The notes: generated by a model not told the origin, from the letters alone. A stretch of 64,000 bases of DNA from Curtobacterium sp. MCLR17_032 (GCF_003234795.2 NZ_CP126268.1:1116001-1180000), one strand, 5' to 3'; positions 27,230 through 38,064 are shown, numbered from the stretch's first letter. Program-made: numbers and translations.

Positions 27230-30200
27230 GTGCGTTACCCCCTGAACCGCGATCCCGCGAACGAGCCGTCGAACGGTGCGGACGGTGTCTCCCCGTCCCC
27301 GTCCTTCCCCGCGGTCGAGGACGGCATCCTCGCCTTCTGGAAGGGCGACGACACCTTCCGCGCCTCGATCGCGCAGCGCGAGGGCTCGGACGAGTGGACC
27401 TTCTACGACGGCCCGCCGTTCGCCAACGGCCTGCCGCACTACGGGCACCTGCTGACCGGCTACGCCAAGGACGTCTTCCCGCGCTACCAGACCATGCGCG
27501 GCAAGCAGGTGCACCGCCGCTTCGGGTGGGACACGCACGGCCTGCCCGCTGAACTCGAGGCGATGCGGCAGCTCGGCATCACCGAGAAGCACGAGATCGA
27601 CGCCATGGGCATCGACGTGTTCAACGCCGCCGCCAAGAAGTCCGTCCTGCAGTACACCGACGACTGGCAGCGGTACGTCACCCGCCAGGCGCGCTGGGTC
27701 GACTTCGAGGACGACTACAAGACCCTCGACGTCACCTTCATGGAGAGCGTCCTCTGGGCGTGGAAGACCCTGTGGGACAAGGGCCTGGCGTACGAGGGCT
27801 TCCGGGTCCTGCCGTACTGCTGGAACGACCAGACCCCGCTGTCGAACCACGAGCTGCGGATGGACGACGACGTCTACAAGACGCGTCAGGACCAGTCCGT
27901 CACCGTCGCGTTCCCGCTGACGGGCGCCCGGGCAGACGAGCTCGGCCTGGCCGGCGTGCGCGCCCTCGCCTGGACGACGACGCCGTGGACCCTGCCGACG
28001 AACGCGGCGCTCGCGGTCGGTCCGGAGATCGCCTACGCGGTCGTGCCGGCCGGGCCGGGAGGCGCGGCGGACGGTGGCAGCGCCGGTTCGGCGCAGTACC
28101 TGCTCGCGTCCGACACCGTGGCCGCGCACGCGAAGGACCTCGGGTACGCGTCGGCCGAGGAGGCCGTCGAGGCCGTCACCCGCACGGTCGCGGGCCGGGA
28201 GCTCGACGGCGTCACCTACGAGCGCCTGTTCGACTTCTTGGCTGAGACCGAGGGCATGGAGAACGGCTGGAAGCTCCTGGTCGCCGAGTACGTCGAGACC
28301 GGCGAGGGCACCGGCATCGTGCACCAGGCCCCGGCCTACGGTGCCGACGACCAAGAGGTCTGCGCGGCCGCGGGCATCCCCGTGGTGCTCTCGCTCGACG
28401 ACGGCGGCGTCTTCACGTCCCAGTTCGGCGAGGTCGCCGGCATGCTCTGGTCGGACGCGAACAAGCCGCTGACGAAGGCCGTGCGCGACGCCGGACGTCT
28501 GCTCCGCCAGGCGTCCTACGAGCACAGCTACCCGCACTGCTGGCGCTGCCGCAAGCCCCTCATCTACAAGGCCGTGTCGTCGTGGTTCGTCCGCGTGACC
28601 GAGCTGCGCGACCGCATGGGCGAGCTCAACCAGGACGTCAACTGGGTGCCGGACAACGTCAAGGACGGCCAGTTCGGCAAGTGGGTCGGCAACGCCATCG
28701 ACTGGTCGGTGTCCCGCAACCGGTACTTCGGCACGCCGATCCCGGTCTGGGTCTCCGACGACCCGGAGCACCCCCGTACCGATGTCTACGGCTCGCTCGC
28801 GGAGATCGAGCGTGACTTCGGTCGCCTGCCGCTGAACGCCGAGGGCCAGGTCGACCTGCACCGCCCGTTCATCGACGACCTGACCCGCCCGAACCCGGAC
28901 GACCCCACCGGGCAGTCCACGATGCGCCGGATCACCGACGTGTTCGACGTGTGGTTCGACTCCGGGTCGATGCCGTACGCCCAGGTGCACTACCCGTTCG
29001 AGAACGCCGAGTGGTTCGACGCCCACAGCCCGGCCGACTTCATCGTCGAGTACATCGGGCAGACGCGCGGCTGGTTCTACGTCATGCACGTGCTCTCCAC
29101 CGCACTGTTCGACCGGCCGGCGTTCACGAACGTCATCAGCCACGGCATCGTGCTCGGCTCCGACGGTCAGAAGATGTCGAAGAGCCTGCGGAACTACCCG
29201 GACGTGTCCGAGGTCTTCGACCGCGACGGAGCCGACGCCATGCGCTGGTTCCTGATGTCGTCGTCGGTGATCCGCGGCGGCAACCTCGTCGTCACCGAAG
29301 AGGGCATCCGCCAGGGCGTCCGCGAGTTCCTGCTGCCGCTGTGGTCGACGTACTACTTCTTCACCCTCTACGCGAACGCCTCGGGCGCCGAGGGGTACCA
29401 GGCGAGCCGCAGCACGGCGAGCACCGACGTGCTCGACCGGTACCTGCTCGCGAAGACCCGGGTCCTCGTCGCGGACGTCACGACGCACCTCGACGCGCTC
29501 GACACCCCGCTGGCCGCCCAGGCGATCCGCGACTTCGCCGACGTGCTCACGAACTGGTACGTCCGCCGGTCGCGCGACAAGTTCTGGGCGGGCGCCGAGT
29601 CGTCCGCAGAGGCGACGGCCGCGTTCGACACGCTGTTCACGGTCCTCGAGACACTCGCCCGGGTGTCGGCGCCGCTGGCGCCCCTCGTCACGGAGGAGGT
29701 CTGGAAGGGCCTGACCGGCGACCGCAGTGTGCACCTGACCGACTGGCCGGACGCCGCTGAGTTCCCCGCCGACGACGCTCTGGTCGCGGCGATGGACCGC
29801 GTGCGCGACGTCGCCTCGAAGGGGCTCGCACTCCGCAAGTCGACCGGCAAGCGGGTCCGCCTGCCGCTGGCGACCCTGACGCTCGTCGTGCCGGACCCCG
29901 CCGCGGTCGAGCCGTTCGCGGACATCCTCCGCGACGAGCTCAACGTGAAGCAGGTCGTCCTCGAGGAGCAGGCCGAGGAGTCACTGGCGCAGTACGGCAT
30001 CGAGCGGAAGCTCACCGTCAACGCCCGTGCCGCCGGCCCCCGCATCGGCAAGGCCGTGCAGCAGGTGATCCCGGCCGCCAAGAAGGGCGACTGGGTGGCG
30101 ACCGAGACCGGCGTCACCGTCGGCGGCATCGACCTGGTCGAGGGCGAGTACACCCTCGACCTCACGGTCGCGGACGCGGCGACGGCCGTGGCGTTCCTGG

Positions 30201-30511
30201 ACGGCGGCGGCTTCGTCGTCCTCGACACCGTCACGACGCCCGAGCTCGAGGCCGAGGGCCTGGCCCGCGACGTCGTCCGCGCCGTGCAGCAGGCCCGCCG
30301 TGACGCCGGACTCGACGTCGGCGACCGCATCGCCCTGACGCTCCGGGTCTCGACCGCCGCCGCCGACGCGGTGCGCGAGCACGACCAGCTGATCGCCGGG
30401 GAGACCCTGGCGACGACGATCGACGTCGTCGCGACCGACTTCGGCGCGGACGACCCCGCGACCGAGGTCGGCGACGACGCGAAGGTGTCCGTGGAGGTGG
30501 CACGCGCATGA
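27230..30511 (+). CDS. ileS: Isoleucyl-tRNA synthetase
   Basis: A 1093-residue class I synthetase. The HIGH-type motif is HYGH at 70-73 ([15 protein letters not shown]) and KMSKS is at 648-652 ([17 protein letters not shown]). The editing domain has the T-rich [13 protein letters not shown]. The form resembles the eukaryote-like IleS2 class found in Actinobacteria, often linked to low mupirocin sensitivity (family knowledge, not shown here). The GTG start at 27230 has AGGAG 7 nt upstream, and that site is the one masked by the T-box sequestrator. The stop overlaps folC by 4 nt, so charged tRNA status may influence folC translation as well. Confidence 0.97.
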   Translation: MRYPLNRDPANEPSNGADGVSPSPSFPAVEDGILAFWKGDDTFRASIAQREGSDEWTFYDGPPFANGLPHYGHLLTGYAKDVFPRYQTMRGKQVHRRFGWDTHGLPAELEAMRQLGITEKHEIDAMGIDVFNAAAKKSVLQYTDDWQRYVTRQARWVDFEDDYKTLDVTFMESVLWAWKTLWDKGLAYEGFRVLPYCWNDQTPLSNHELRMDDDVYKTRQDQSVTVAFPLTGARADELGLAGVRALAWTTTPWTLPTNAALAVGPEIAYAVVPAGPGGAADGGSAGSAQYLLASDTVAAHAKDLGYASAEEAVEAVTRTVAGRELDGVTYERLFDFLAETEGMENGWKLLVAEYVETGEGTGIVHQAPAYGADDQEVCAAAGIPVVLSLDDGGVFTSQFGEVAGMLWSDANKPLTKAVRDAGRLLRQASYEHSYPHCWRCRKPLIYKAVSSWFVRVTELRDRMGELNQDVNWVPDNVKDGQFGKWVGNAIDWSVSRNRYFGTPIPVWVSDDPEHPRTDVYGSLAEIERDFGRLPLNAEGQVDLHRPFIDDLTRPNPDDPTGQSTMRRITDVFDVWFDSGSMPYAQVHYPFENAEWFDAHSPADFIVEYIGQTRGWFYVMHVLSTALFDRPAFTNVISHGIVLGSDGQKMSKSLRNYPDVSEVFDRDGADAMRWFLMSSSVIRGGNLVVTEEGIRQGVREFLLPLWSTYYFFTLYANASGAEGYQASRSTASTDVLDRYLLAKTRVLVADVTTHLDALDTPLAAQAIRDFADVLTNWYVRRSRDKFWAGAESSAEATAAFDTLFTVLETLARVSAPLAPLVTEEVWKGLTGDRSVHLTDWPDAAEFPADDALVAAMDRVRDVASKGLALRKSTGKRVRLPLATLTLVVPDPAAVEPFADILRDELNVKQVVLEEQAEESLAQYGIERKLTVNARAAGPRIGKAVQQVIPAAKKGDWVATETGVTVGGIDLVEGEYTLDLTVADAATAVAFLDGGGFVVLDTVTTPELEAEGLARDVVRAVQQARRDAGLDVGDRIALTLRVSTAAADAVREHDQLIAGETLATTIDVVATDFGADDPATEVGDDAKVSVEVARA

Positions 30512-31995
30512 GCGACAGCAACGAGTACGACGCGCACGACGACGACATGGCACCCGACGACACGGACGACCTCGCCCCCGACGGGGTCGAGATCCCCGTC
30601 GGCCCGGCCGGCGACACCGCCCCCGGCGACGCCCTGCCCTACGGCGGTGACGACGACGAGGTCAAGCGCGTCGAGGCCGCCCTGTACGCCCGGATCGGCG
30701 AGCAGTCGCCCGAGCACCGCCTGACCGCGACCCGCCGTGCCGTCGAGCTGCTCGGCGACCCGCACCTGGCGTACCCGGTCATCCACATCACCGGCACGAA
30801 CGGCAAGACCTCGACGGCCCGGATGACCGAGAGCATCGTCCGCGCCCACGGCCTGCGCACCGGCCTGATGACCAGCCCGCACCTGGTGTCGATCCGGGAG
30901 CGCATCGTCATCGACGGCGAGCCCATCGAGTCGAGCCGCCTCGTCGAGAACTGGGACGACATCACCCCGATCCTCGAGATGACCGACGCCGAGCTCACCG
31001 CGAAGGGCGAGCTGCCGCTGACGTTCTTCGAAGCGCTGACCGTCCTGGCGCTCGCGTGCTTCGCCGAGGCGCCCGTCGACGTCGCCGTGATCGAGGTCGG
31101 CATGGGCGGCGAGTGGGACTCCACCAACGTCGTGCAGAGCCAGGTGCAGGTCTTCACCCCGATCGCGATCGACCACGCGAAGCAGCTCGGCAACACCGTC
31201 GCCGAGATCGCCCGGACGAAGTCGGGCATCGTGAAGCCGTCCTCGTCCGTGGTGTCGAGCGCGCAGACGCCCGAGGCCCTCGCCGAACTCGAGCGGGCCG
31301 CCGAACTCACCGAGTCGACCCTCGCGGTCGAGGGCACGGCCTTCCGGGTCACGAGCGACACCCCGGCCGTCGGCGGACAGCTCGTCAGCGTGCAGGGCAT
31401 CGCCGGCACCTACGACGACCTGTTCGTGCCGCTGTTCGGCGCACACCAGGCCCACAACGCGGCCGTCGCCATCGCCGCCGTCGAGTCGTTCCTCGGCCGC
31501 GGCAGCCAGGCCCTCGACGAGGACGTGCTCAGCGAGGGGCTCGCGAACGCCACGAGCCCGGGTCGTCTGCAGCCGATCGCGACCGGGCCGACCGTCGTGG
31601 TCGACGCGGCGCACAACCCGCACGGCGCGAAGGCCCTCGCCGACGCGCTGCCGGTGGCGTTCCCGTCCGACCACGTCGTCGGCGTCGTCGGGATCCTCCG
31701 CGACAAGGACGCCCGCGGGTTCGTCCGCGCCCTGAAGGACACCGTCGCCACGTTCGTCGTGACGCAGCCGCCGGGTGAGCGGGCGCTCGACGCCGACGAG
31801 TTCGCCCGGGTCGTCGTGGACGAGGTCGGCAACGACCGGGTCGTCGTCGAGCCGTCGCTCGCCGGTGCCCTCCAGGAGGCCCGTGACCTGGCCGACGACG
31901 CCGACGCCGAGGACGCGATGGTCCTGGTCGCCGGCTCGATCGTCATGGTCGGCGCCGTGATGGAACTCGTGCACCGGGAAGGCGGGTCGAAGTGA
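30508..31995 (+). CDS. folC: Bifunctional folylpolyglutamate synthase / dihydrofolate synthase
   Basis: A 495-residue Mur-ligase-fold enzyme that adds glutamate to dihydropteroate and folates. The P-loop is [14 protein letters not shown] and the Omega-loop region carries [12 protein letters not shown]. The C-terminal domain has [15 protein letters not shown]. The first 48 residues are an acidic, Asp/Pro-rich extension beyond the usual start; a shorter start cannot be excluded but the ATGA overlap with ileS favours 30508. It heads a coupled run with DUF4233 (GTGA overlap) and ndk. pabB at 47890 supplies the p-aminobenzoate arm of the same pathway. Confidence 0.96.
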   Translation: MSDSNEYDAHDDDMAPDDTDDLAPDGVEIPVGPAGDTAPGDALPYGGDDDEVKRVEAALYARIGEQSPEHRLTATRRAVELLGDPHLAYPVIHITGTNGKTSTARMTESIVRAHGLRTGLMTSPHLVSIRERIVIDGEPIESSRLVENWDDITPILEMTDAELTAKGELPLTFFEALTVLALACFAEAPVDVAVIEVGMGGEWDSTNVVQSQVQVFTPIAIDHAKQLGNTVAEIARTKSGIVKPSSSVVSSAQTPEALAELERAAELTESTLAVEGTAFRVTSDTPAVGGQLVSVQGIAGTYDDLFVPLFGAHQAHNAAVAIAAVESFLGRGSQALDEDVLSEGLANATSPGRLQPIATGPTVVVDAAHNPHGAKALADALPVAFPSDHVVGVVGILRDKDARGFVRALKDTVATFVVTQPPGERALDADEFARVVVDEVGNDRVVVEPSLAGALQEARDLADDADAEDAMVLVAGSIVMVGAVMELVHREGGSK

Positions 31996-32408
31996 CGGAC
32001 GCAGGACGGGCCTCCCGGCCGCCGCGCGCACCCCGGATGCGACGTCCGCGTCGCGACCGTGGGGCGCGCGAGAGCCTGCTGTCGATCACCCTGGTGCTCG
32101 AGGCGATCATGTTCTTCTTCCCGATGCTCGTCGTCTTCGGCAAGCACACCCTGCCGGCCGGGCTGGCCTTCGGCGGCGGGATCGCGGCGATCGTGATCCT
32201 GGCCCTCGCGTCCCGTCTGACCGGTTCCCGGGCCGGTGTATGGTTCGGGTGGCTGCTGCAGGCGGCCATCCTCGCCACCGGGTTCATCGAGCCCTTCATG
32301 GTCGCGGTGGGCGTGGTGTTCCTGGCGCTGTGGGTGTTCTGCTTCGTCAAGGGCGGTCAGCTCGACCGCCAGAACGCCGCCCGCCGAGCCGCACTCGGCG
32401 AGGACTGA
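31992..32408 (+). CDS. DUF4233 membrane protein
   Basis: A 138-residue protein with a strongly basic N-terminus (residues 6-26) and about four transmembrane helices between 27 and 120, ending in a charged tail. The family is regularly found right after folC in Actinobacteria; its function is unknown. The GTG start overlaps the folC stop by 4 nt. Confidence 0.85.
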   Translation: MTDAGRASRPPRAPRMRRPRRDRGARESLLSITLVLEAIMFFFPMLVVFGKHTLPAGLAFGGGIAAIVILALASRLTGSRAGVWFGWLLQAAILATGFIEPFMVAVGVVFLALWVFCFVKGGQLDRQNAARRAALGED

Positions 32409-32443
32409 CCCACCACCACCCCCGAACCGCAGGGAGTCCCGCT

Positions 32444-32863
32444 GTGTCCGAACTCGAAGAGACCCTCGTCCTCGTCAAGCCCGACGGCGTCGCCCGCCAG
32501 CTCACCGGTGAGATCCTCCGCCGGATCGAGGCCAAGGGCTACGAGATCGTCGACCTGAAGATGCTGACCGCGCCGCGCGACCTGCTCGACAGCCACTACG
32601 AAGAGCACCAGGGCAAGCCGTTCTTCGAGCCGCTCGTCGAGTTCATGCAGTCCGGTCCGGTCGTCGCCGTCCGCGTGGCGGGCAACGGCGTCATCGCCGG
32701 GTTCCGTTCGCTCGCCGGCACCACCGACCCGACCTCCGCCGCGCCGGGCACCATCCGTGGTGACCTGGGCCGCGATTGGGGCCTCAAGGTCCAGCAGAAC
32801 CTGGTGCACGGCTCCGACTCCACCGAGTCCGCCGCGCGCGAGCTCGGCCTCTGGTTCGCCTGA
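32444..32863 (+). CDS. ndk: Nucleoside diphosphate kinase
   Basis: A 139-residue enzyme that phosphorylates NDPs to NTPs. The catalytic His is His122 in QNLVHGSDS, and the N-terminal ETLVLVKPDGVAR strand is typical. The GTG start at 32444 has AGGGAG 7 nt upstream; an in-frame upstream extension is unsupported. Last gene of the ileS-folC-DUF4233-ndk run, followed by a strong terminator. Confidence 0.96.
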   Translation: MSELEETLVLVKPDGVARQLTGEILRRIEAKGYEIVDLKMLTAPRDLLDSHYEEHQGKPFFEPLVEFMQSGPVVAVRVAGNGVIAGFRSLAGTTDPTSAAPGTIRGDLGRDWGLKVQQNLVHGSDSTESAARELGLWFA

Positions 32864-32891
32864 GCTGAGCTACTTCGACTGAGCCGAGTCG

Positions 32892-32939
32892 CAACGACGA
32901 AGGCCCCCGCACTCGAGAGTGCGGGGGCCTTCGTCGTTG
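32892..32939. terminator. Bidirectional terminator between ndk and the DsbA-like gene
   Basis: A 48-nt nearly perfect palindrome, AACGACGAAGGCCCCCGCACTC paired with its complement around a 2-nt centre (in practice a loop of about four). It ends in a T-rich TCGTCGTTGT. Confidence 0.9.
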
Positions 32940-32947
32940 TCCGGTGG

Positions 32948-33808
32948 CTACTTGCCGCCGTTCTGCTCCACGAAGGAGGCGAACGACTGCGCGTCGGACC
33001 AGGCGTTGGTGCCGGTGCCGTTGTACTGCTTGCCGTTGACGATGACGGTCGGCGTACCGGTCAGCTTCGGCAGGTCGGAGTTGGCGAGCGGCTGGGTCAG
33101 GACGCGGTTCGTGGCGTCACCGACCCAGGCGGCGAACTTCTGGTCGGTGATGCAGGACTGCACCTTCGCGTTCGTCGCGCCGGCCTTCTTCGCGATCTTG
33201 GCCAGCTCGTCGTTCGTCAGACCGCGGGTGTTCTCCGACGGCTGGTTCGCGTAGAAGGCGCTGTTGACGTCGAGGAAGGCCTCGGGGTCGTAGTTCGCGA
33301 CGCAGGCGGCCGCGGCGGCCGAGCGGGTCGAGTACTTCGAGCCGAGCGAGGAGCGGTCGAGCAGGTTGAACGGGTGCACCTCGAGGGTGGCGGTGCCGTC
33401 CTTGACCCACTGCTTGATCTGGGTCATGTTGCCCGTCTCGAACTGGTTGCAGATCGGGCACATGTAGTCCTCGTACACGGTGATGTTCGCGACCGAGTCG
33501 TCCTGCTTCGTCGCCGTCGGCTTGCCGCCCTCGGGGATCGCCTTCGTCTCGACGGGGACGATCTTGCCGCTCTTCCCCGTGAGCAGGATGCCGTCGCTCG
33601 CCATGTTCTTCGGTCCGGGCCCGACGGGCTGGATCGAGTTCGCGACCACGAGCACGACGATCGCGACGACCGCAAGGGCGCCGACGATGATGCCGCTGAT
33701 CAGGAACGTCTTGTTCCGTCGGCGGCGGGCCTGCTCCTTCTGGCGGGCCTCGCGGGCACGCTCGCGCGCGGCGTTGCGGCGCGCCTTCTTGCTCTCGTTG
33801 TCGCTCAT
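32948..33808 (-). CDS. Membrane-anchored DsbA-family thiol oxidoreductase
   Basis: A 286-residue protein. The first 33 residues are very basic and cytoplasmic, one helix (about 34-57) anchors it, and the rest is an extracellular thioredoxin fold. The active site is CPIC at 117-120 (EDYMCPICNQFE), with the cis-Pro loop TGTPTVIVNG near the C-terminus and the inserted helical domain between. It introduces disulfides into exported proteins. The VKOR encoded upstream on the same strand would reoxidise it. ATG 33808 is chosen over a longer start because residues match the conserved basic N-terminus. Confidence 0.92.
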   Translation of the reverse strand: MSDNESKKARRNAARERAREARQKEQARRRRNKTFLISGIIVGALAVVAIVVLVVANSIQPVGPGPKNMASDGILLTGKSGKIVPVETKAIPEGGKPTATKQDDSVANITVYEDYMCPICNQFETGNMTQIKQWVKDGTATLEVHPFNLLDRSSLGSKYSTRSAAAAACVANYDPEAFLDVNSAFYANQPSENTRGLTNDELAKIAKKAGATNAKVQSCITDQKFAAWVGDATNRVLTQPLANSDLPKLTGTPTVIVNGKQYNGTGTNAWSDAQSFASFVEQNGGK

Positions 33809-33953
33809 CGGGAACGAGCGTAACGGCTCCGACCGTCGGGACCGGGTCCCTGCGCTGGGAAGACCCCAGGAATCAGGTGACACGTCACCGCGGAGGCGCG
33901 CCCGGCGCGGCCTGTGCGTGGTGCGTGCGCGGTCCGCGCGTGAGCGCAGACGG

Positions 33954-34559
33954 TCAGAGCGTGCTGAGGAGCAGCGGGAACTTGACCAGGATCGTCACGA
34001 TGATGAACAGGATGTTCGCCAGCGGGATCGCCCAGCAGAACGGCAGGAGCGCGCGGCCCACCCGACGTGCGCCGGCGCCGAACGGCAGGTTGCCCTTCGC
34101 CAGGTTCCAGACCGTGGACACCCAGAACAGCGGGATCGTCATGGCCCAGACGAGCATGCACCAGAGGCAGAGGTACCCGATGAACCAGACGGTCTGCGTG
34201 AACAGCCAGGTGACGAAGACCCAGGCCAGGAACAGGCCGGCGTTGAAGAGGACCCAGAACCACTTCGTCCCGCGGAAGCCCGCCAGCAGCGCGACACCGA
34301 CGGCGATCGGCGCGACGAAGCCCATCATGCCGAGCAGCGGGTTCGGGAAGCCGAACAGGTGCCCCTGCCACGTCGTCATGACGTTCGAGCAGTTGAGGAA
34401 CGGACTGACGTCACACGTCAGTACCTTCTGTGGGTTCTCGTACTTCGCGAACTCGTCCACCACCAGGTTGAAGGCGGCGAACAGCCCGACGGCACCCGTC
34501 ACGATCAGCAGGATCGCGACGGCGACGGGACGGCGGGGAGCAACAGACGTCGAACTCAC
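33954..34559 (-). CDS. Vitamin K epoxide reductase (VKOR) family protein
   Basis: A 201-residue integral membrane protein with about five helices. All four redox cysteines are present: loop pair Cys49 and Cys57 (LTCDVSPFLNCSNV) and active-site CLWC at 131-134. VKOR passes electrons from DsbA-like partners to menaquinone, replacing DsbB in Actinobacteria. The DsbA-like gene lies 145 nt downstream on the same strand. The start is GTG at 34559 with only a weak site upstream. Confidence 0.93.
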   Translation of the reverse strand: MSSTSVAPRRPVAVAILLIVTGAVGLFAAFNLVVDEFAKYENPQKVLTCDVSPFLNCSNVMTTWQGHLFGFPNPLLGMMGFVAPIAVGVALLAGFRGTKWFWVLFNAGLFLAWVFVTWLFTQTVWFIGYLCLWCMLVWAMTIPLFWVSTVWNLAKGNLPFGAGARRVGRALLPFCWAIPLANILFIIVTILVKFPLLLSTL

Positions 34560-34886
34560 GGCGTCATCTTCGCACGGGCCTCCCGGCGTTCTCCCTGACC
34601 GCGTGCGATGATGGGGGAGTCACCCGGCCGATCCGGGTGACGACGAGAACTTGCCGGGCCACCGCCCGGACGTGATGGTGCTGTGACAGAGCACCGTGAC
34701 CGGACGACGCGTCACCTCCGACGCCGAGCCGCCGTGAGCCGGGTGCCCACGACGACCGGGCGCGGACGAGACGCCGATCGGTCACTGACAGCAGCGAGCG
34801 CGGGGGCGGAGTCGCCGCCCGCACCGATACGAGAGAGTTCCCGCCACCCTCGCGGGTGAGTGCGGGGTCGAGGAGTGCACCAGTCC
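34560..34886 (+). other. Long gene-free leader before rne
   Basis: No gene is supported in these 327 nt between the divergent VKOR and rne genes. GTCACCCGG pairs with CCGGGTGAC (34619-34641), and GCCGGGC/GCCCGG forms another hairpin just after. A GATGAT -10-like box lies near 34608. The likely content is an rne promoter and a structured 5' leader of roughly 250 nt; RNase E messages are classically self-regulated through their leaders (inference). Confidence 0.5.
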
Positions 34887-37800
34887 ATGGTGGAGCAGAA
34901 CGAGAACCAGAACCAGAACACCGACGACGCGCCGAAGCGCCGAACCCGCCTGTTCGGCGGCCGTCGCGCCCGGTCCGGCGGCCTGGAGGCCCATGACCCG
35001 TCCGACACGTCGACCGACGCCGTCGAGACGGTCGCCTCGGACGAGGTCGACGAGGTCGATGAGGCGCCCGCAGCGGCAGCCGCGGTCGACGCCGCCGAGG
35101 CGCTCGACGCCTCCGACGGTGCCGACGTGTCGGACACCGCGGACGTCACCGACACGGCCGAGGCCGACGTCGAGGCGGCTTCGGTCGAGACAGCTGCGTC
35201 CGAGGCGGCCCCGGCCGTCGAGGTCGTCGTCCACACGACCTCGGGCGCGAGCACCGCGCCGGAGGACGTCAGCACCCTGACGGGCGACATCCCGGTCGTC
35301 AGCGACGCCGCCGAGCAGGACACCCAGGCTGAGGCGGCACCGACCGACGCCGTCGAGGGCTCCGACGCGGCCACGACGACGGACGGAACCGACGCGCCGG
35401 ACGCGGAACGGGCCTCCCGTCCCGAGGACACGACCGCGCCGGCACCTGCCGAGCCGTTCGTCCCGAAGGCGACGAGCACGCTCAGCCTGATCTTCCACGC
35501 CCCGGTGCTGCCGGAGCTGCCGGCCCGTTCCGAGCGCGAGCACGACCGTGACCGCGGCGACCGGTACGACCGTTCCGACCGCCCCGAGCGTTCCGGACGC
35601 GGCTCCCGCTCCGGCCGGTACGACCGTTCGGACCGTTCGGACCGGTACGAGCGTGACGAGCGTGACGACCGCGACGACCGCGACGACCGACCGGCGCGCG
35701 ACGACCGCGTCGAGCGTTCGGACCGTTCGGACCGCTGGGACGACGAGGACCGCGAGGAGCAGGGTGGCAGCCGCCGCCGGACCCGCCGCCGGGGGAGCAG
35801 CAGCGACCGCGAGCAGGCCGAACCGCGCCGCCGCGAGCCCGAGCTGATCACCGAGCCGCAGCGCATCAAGGGCTCCACGCGCCTCGAGGCGAAGAAGCAG
35901 CGCCGCCGTGACGGCCGTGACGCCGGACGCCGTCGCCAGGTCGTGACCGAGGACGAGTTCCTCGCACGCCGCGAGAGCGTCGACCGCCAGATGATCGTCC
36001 GGTCGAGCTCCTCGACCATCGAGATCGGCGTGCTCGAGGACAACGTCCTCGCCGAGCACTACGTCACCAAGTCGCAGAACGTGTCGCTGATCGGCAACGT
36101 CTACCTCGGCAAGGTGCAGAACGTCCTGCCGTCGATGGAGGCCGCCTTCGTCGACATCGGCCGCGGTCGCAACGCCGTCCTCTACGCCGGCGAGGTCGAC
36201 TGGAACTCCGTCGACACCAGCCACGGCCGTCGCATCGAAGCCGCGCTCAAGCCGGGCGACAAGGTCCTCGTGCAGGTCACGAAGGACCCGGTCGGCCACA
36301 AGGGTGCGCGCCTGACCAGCCAGGTGTCCCTGCCGGGCCGCTACCTGGTCTACGTGCCGAACGGCTCGATGAACGGGATCTCCCGCAAGCTGCCGGACAC
36401 CGAGCGTGCCCGTCTCAAGAAGATCCTCAAGGAGGTCCTCCCCGAGCACGCCGGCGTCATCGTGCGCACCGCGGCCGAGGGCGCCACCGAGGACCAGCTG
36501 ACGCGCGACGTGCAGCGCCTCACCAGCCAGTGGGAGGCCATCGAGAAGAAGGTCCAGAGCGGCCAGGCCCCGGTCATGCTGCACTCGGAGCCCGACCTGC
36601 TCGTGAAGATCGTCCGTGACGTCTTCAACGAGGACTTCACCAAGCTCATCATCGACGGCGAGTCCGCCCGCCAGACGATCGACGAGTACCTGTCGGCCGT
36701 CGCGCCGGACCTCAAGGACCGCGTCGAGCTCTACCAGGGCCCCGACTCGTTCGAGGAGCACCGGATCAACGAGCAGATCGAGAAGGCGCTCGACCGCAAG
36801 GTCTGGCTGCCCTCCGGTGGTTCGCTCGTGATCGACCGCACCGAGGCCATGACGGTCGTCGACGTGAACACCGGCAAGTTCGTCGGCTCCGGGGGCAACC
36901 TCGAGGAGACGGTCACGAAGAACAACCTCGAGGCCGCCGAGGAGCTCGTCCGTCAGCTGCGTCTGCGCGACATCGGCGGCATCATCGTCGTCGACTTCAT
37001 CGACATGGTGCTCGAGGAGAACCGGGACCTCGTGCTCCGTCGTCTCATGGAGTGCCTGAGCCGCGACCGGACCAAGCACCAGGTGGCCGAGGTCACCTCG
37101 CTCGGTCTCGTCCAGATGACCCGCAAGAAGATCGGTGTCGGTCTGCGCGAGTCGCTCGACGAGGTCAACGCCAAGGTCAACGACAACAACGCCGACCCGG
37201 GCCCGACCAAGGGCCGTCGCAAGCCCCGCGGCGGGAACGGCAACGGCAACGGGAACGGCACTGCCCCCGCGGCCGAGCCGAAGGCGTCGCAGGCGCACCA
37301 GATCACGGACGACGTGAAGCACGCGCTGTCCCGGATCGCCGCGTCGACGATCCCGCACGAGGAGTCCGACGTGCCGGTCACCGGCATCGCCGGTGCTGCG
37401 TCGCCGGTGTCGCCGGTCACGCCCACGTCGCCGGTCGCCCCCGCGGCCGAGGCGCCGAGCGAGTCGACCGGTGGCTCGAAGCGTCGACGTCGTCGTGGCA
37501 GCCGTGCCGGTGATGCCCAGCAGGCGAGCACGGATGCGCAGCAGGCGCCCGCCGATGCGCAGCAGGCCTCGGGCGACAGCCAGCAGGCGCCGCAGGCCCC
37601 GGACGCCCCGGAGACGCAGCACGCGCCGCTCGAGACGCCCGCTCCGGAGGTCGTGCTCCCCGCGACGACGACGGGTGTCCACACGCGGTCCACGCGATCC
37701 GAGTCCGCACCGGCGGAGTCCTCGTCGGCGCAGCGGTCCGCTGCCGCCGCCGAGCAGCCGGCTGCCGCACCCAAGGAGCGCCCCGCCGGTCGCCGTCGGG

Positions 37801-38063
37801 TCAGCTCGTCGGCCCCGGTCACGCCGGCCGACACGACGGTCGCCATCCTCGACATCCCGGTGGGGGTCGCCAAGCGCGAACCGCGTCGGGTGAGCGAGGA
37901 GGCTGCGGAGTCGCTCCTGGACTCGGTGCTGCAGGCACTGCCGGAGCCGAAGCAGCCCGGTCAGGGTCGTGCGCGGTCGCGTCGCGTCTCGTCGGGCAGC
38001 ATCAGTGCCCCCGCGAACCCGACGGCCACCGAGGGCGACGGCACCGTCATCCTCGGGCAGTGA
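34887..38063 (+). CDS. rne: Ribonuclease E/G family endoribonuclease
   Basis: A 1058-residue protein. The catalytic core lies in the middle (about 370-770): S1 region after HYVTKSQNVSLIGNVYLGKV, and DNase-I-like segment with metal-binding Asp659 (VVDVNTG) and Asp703 (VVDFIDM). Both flanks are long disordered arms: an acidic N-terminal stretch, then an Arg/Asp/Ser repeat region (DRSDRSDRYERDERDD), and a C-terminal Ala/Gln/Pro region with basic patches. It cleaves mRNA and rRNA precursors. The Zn-link CxxC that joins protomers in RNase E is missing: after LVQMTRKKIGVGLRESLDEV the sequence has no cysteine. ATG 34887 has GAGGAG 11 nt before it. Confidence 0.93.
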   Translation: MVEQNENQNQNTDDAPKRRTRLFGGRRARSGGLEAHDPSDTSTDAVETVASDEVDEVDEAPAAAAAVDAAEALDASDGADVSDTADVTDTAEADVEAASVETAASEAAPAVEVVVHTTSGASTAPEDVSTLTGDIPVVSDAAEQDTQAEAAPTDAVEGSDAATTTDGTDAPDAERASRPEDTTAPAPAEPFVPKATSTLSLIFHAPVLPELPARSEREHDRDRGDRYDRSDRPERSGRGSRSGRYDRSDRSDRYERDERDDRDDRDDRPARDDRVERSDRSDRWDDEDREEQGGSRRRTRRRGSSSDREQAEPRRREPELITEPQRIKGSTRLEAKKQRRRDGRDAGRRRQVVTEDEFLARRESVDRQMIVRSSSSTIEIGVLEDNVLAEHYVTKSQNVSLIGNVYLGKVQNVLPSMEAAFVDIGRGRNAVLYAGEVDWNSVDTSHGRRIEAALKPGDKVLVQVTKDPVGHKGARLTSQVSLPGRYLVYVPNGSMNGISRKLPDTERARLKKILKEVLPEHAGVIVRTAAEGATEDQLTRDVQRLTSQWEAIEKKVQSGQAPVMLHSEPDLLVKIVRDVFNEDFTKLIIDGESARQTIDEYLSAVAPDLKDRVELYQGPDSFEEHRINEQIEKALDRKVWLPSGGSLVIDRTEAMTVVDVNTGKFVGSGGNLEETVTKNNLEAAEELVRQLRLRDIGGIIVVDFIDMVLEENRDLVLRRLMECLSRDRTKHQVAEVTSLGLVQMTRKKIGVGLRESLDEVNAKVNDNNADPGPTKGRRKPRGGNGNGNGNGTAPAAEPKASQAHQITDDVKHALSRIAASTIPHEESDVPVTGIAGAASPVSPVTPTSPVAPAAEAPSESTGGSKRRRRRGSRAGDAQQASTDAQQAPADAQQASGDSQQAPQAPDAPETQHAPLETPAPEVVLPATTTGVHTRSTRSESAPAESSSAQRSAAAAEQPAAAPKERPAGRRRVSSSAPVTPADTTVAILDIPVGVAKREPRRVSEEAAESLLDSVLQALPEPKQPGQGRARSRRVSSGSISAPANPTATEGDGTVILGQ

Positions 38064-38064
38064 T

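Noticed and set aside
34860..34886. Earlier GTG starts for rne (34860, 34875)
   Set aside because: ATG 34887 has a GAGGAG site at 34870-34875, while the earlier codons overlap that site or lack one.
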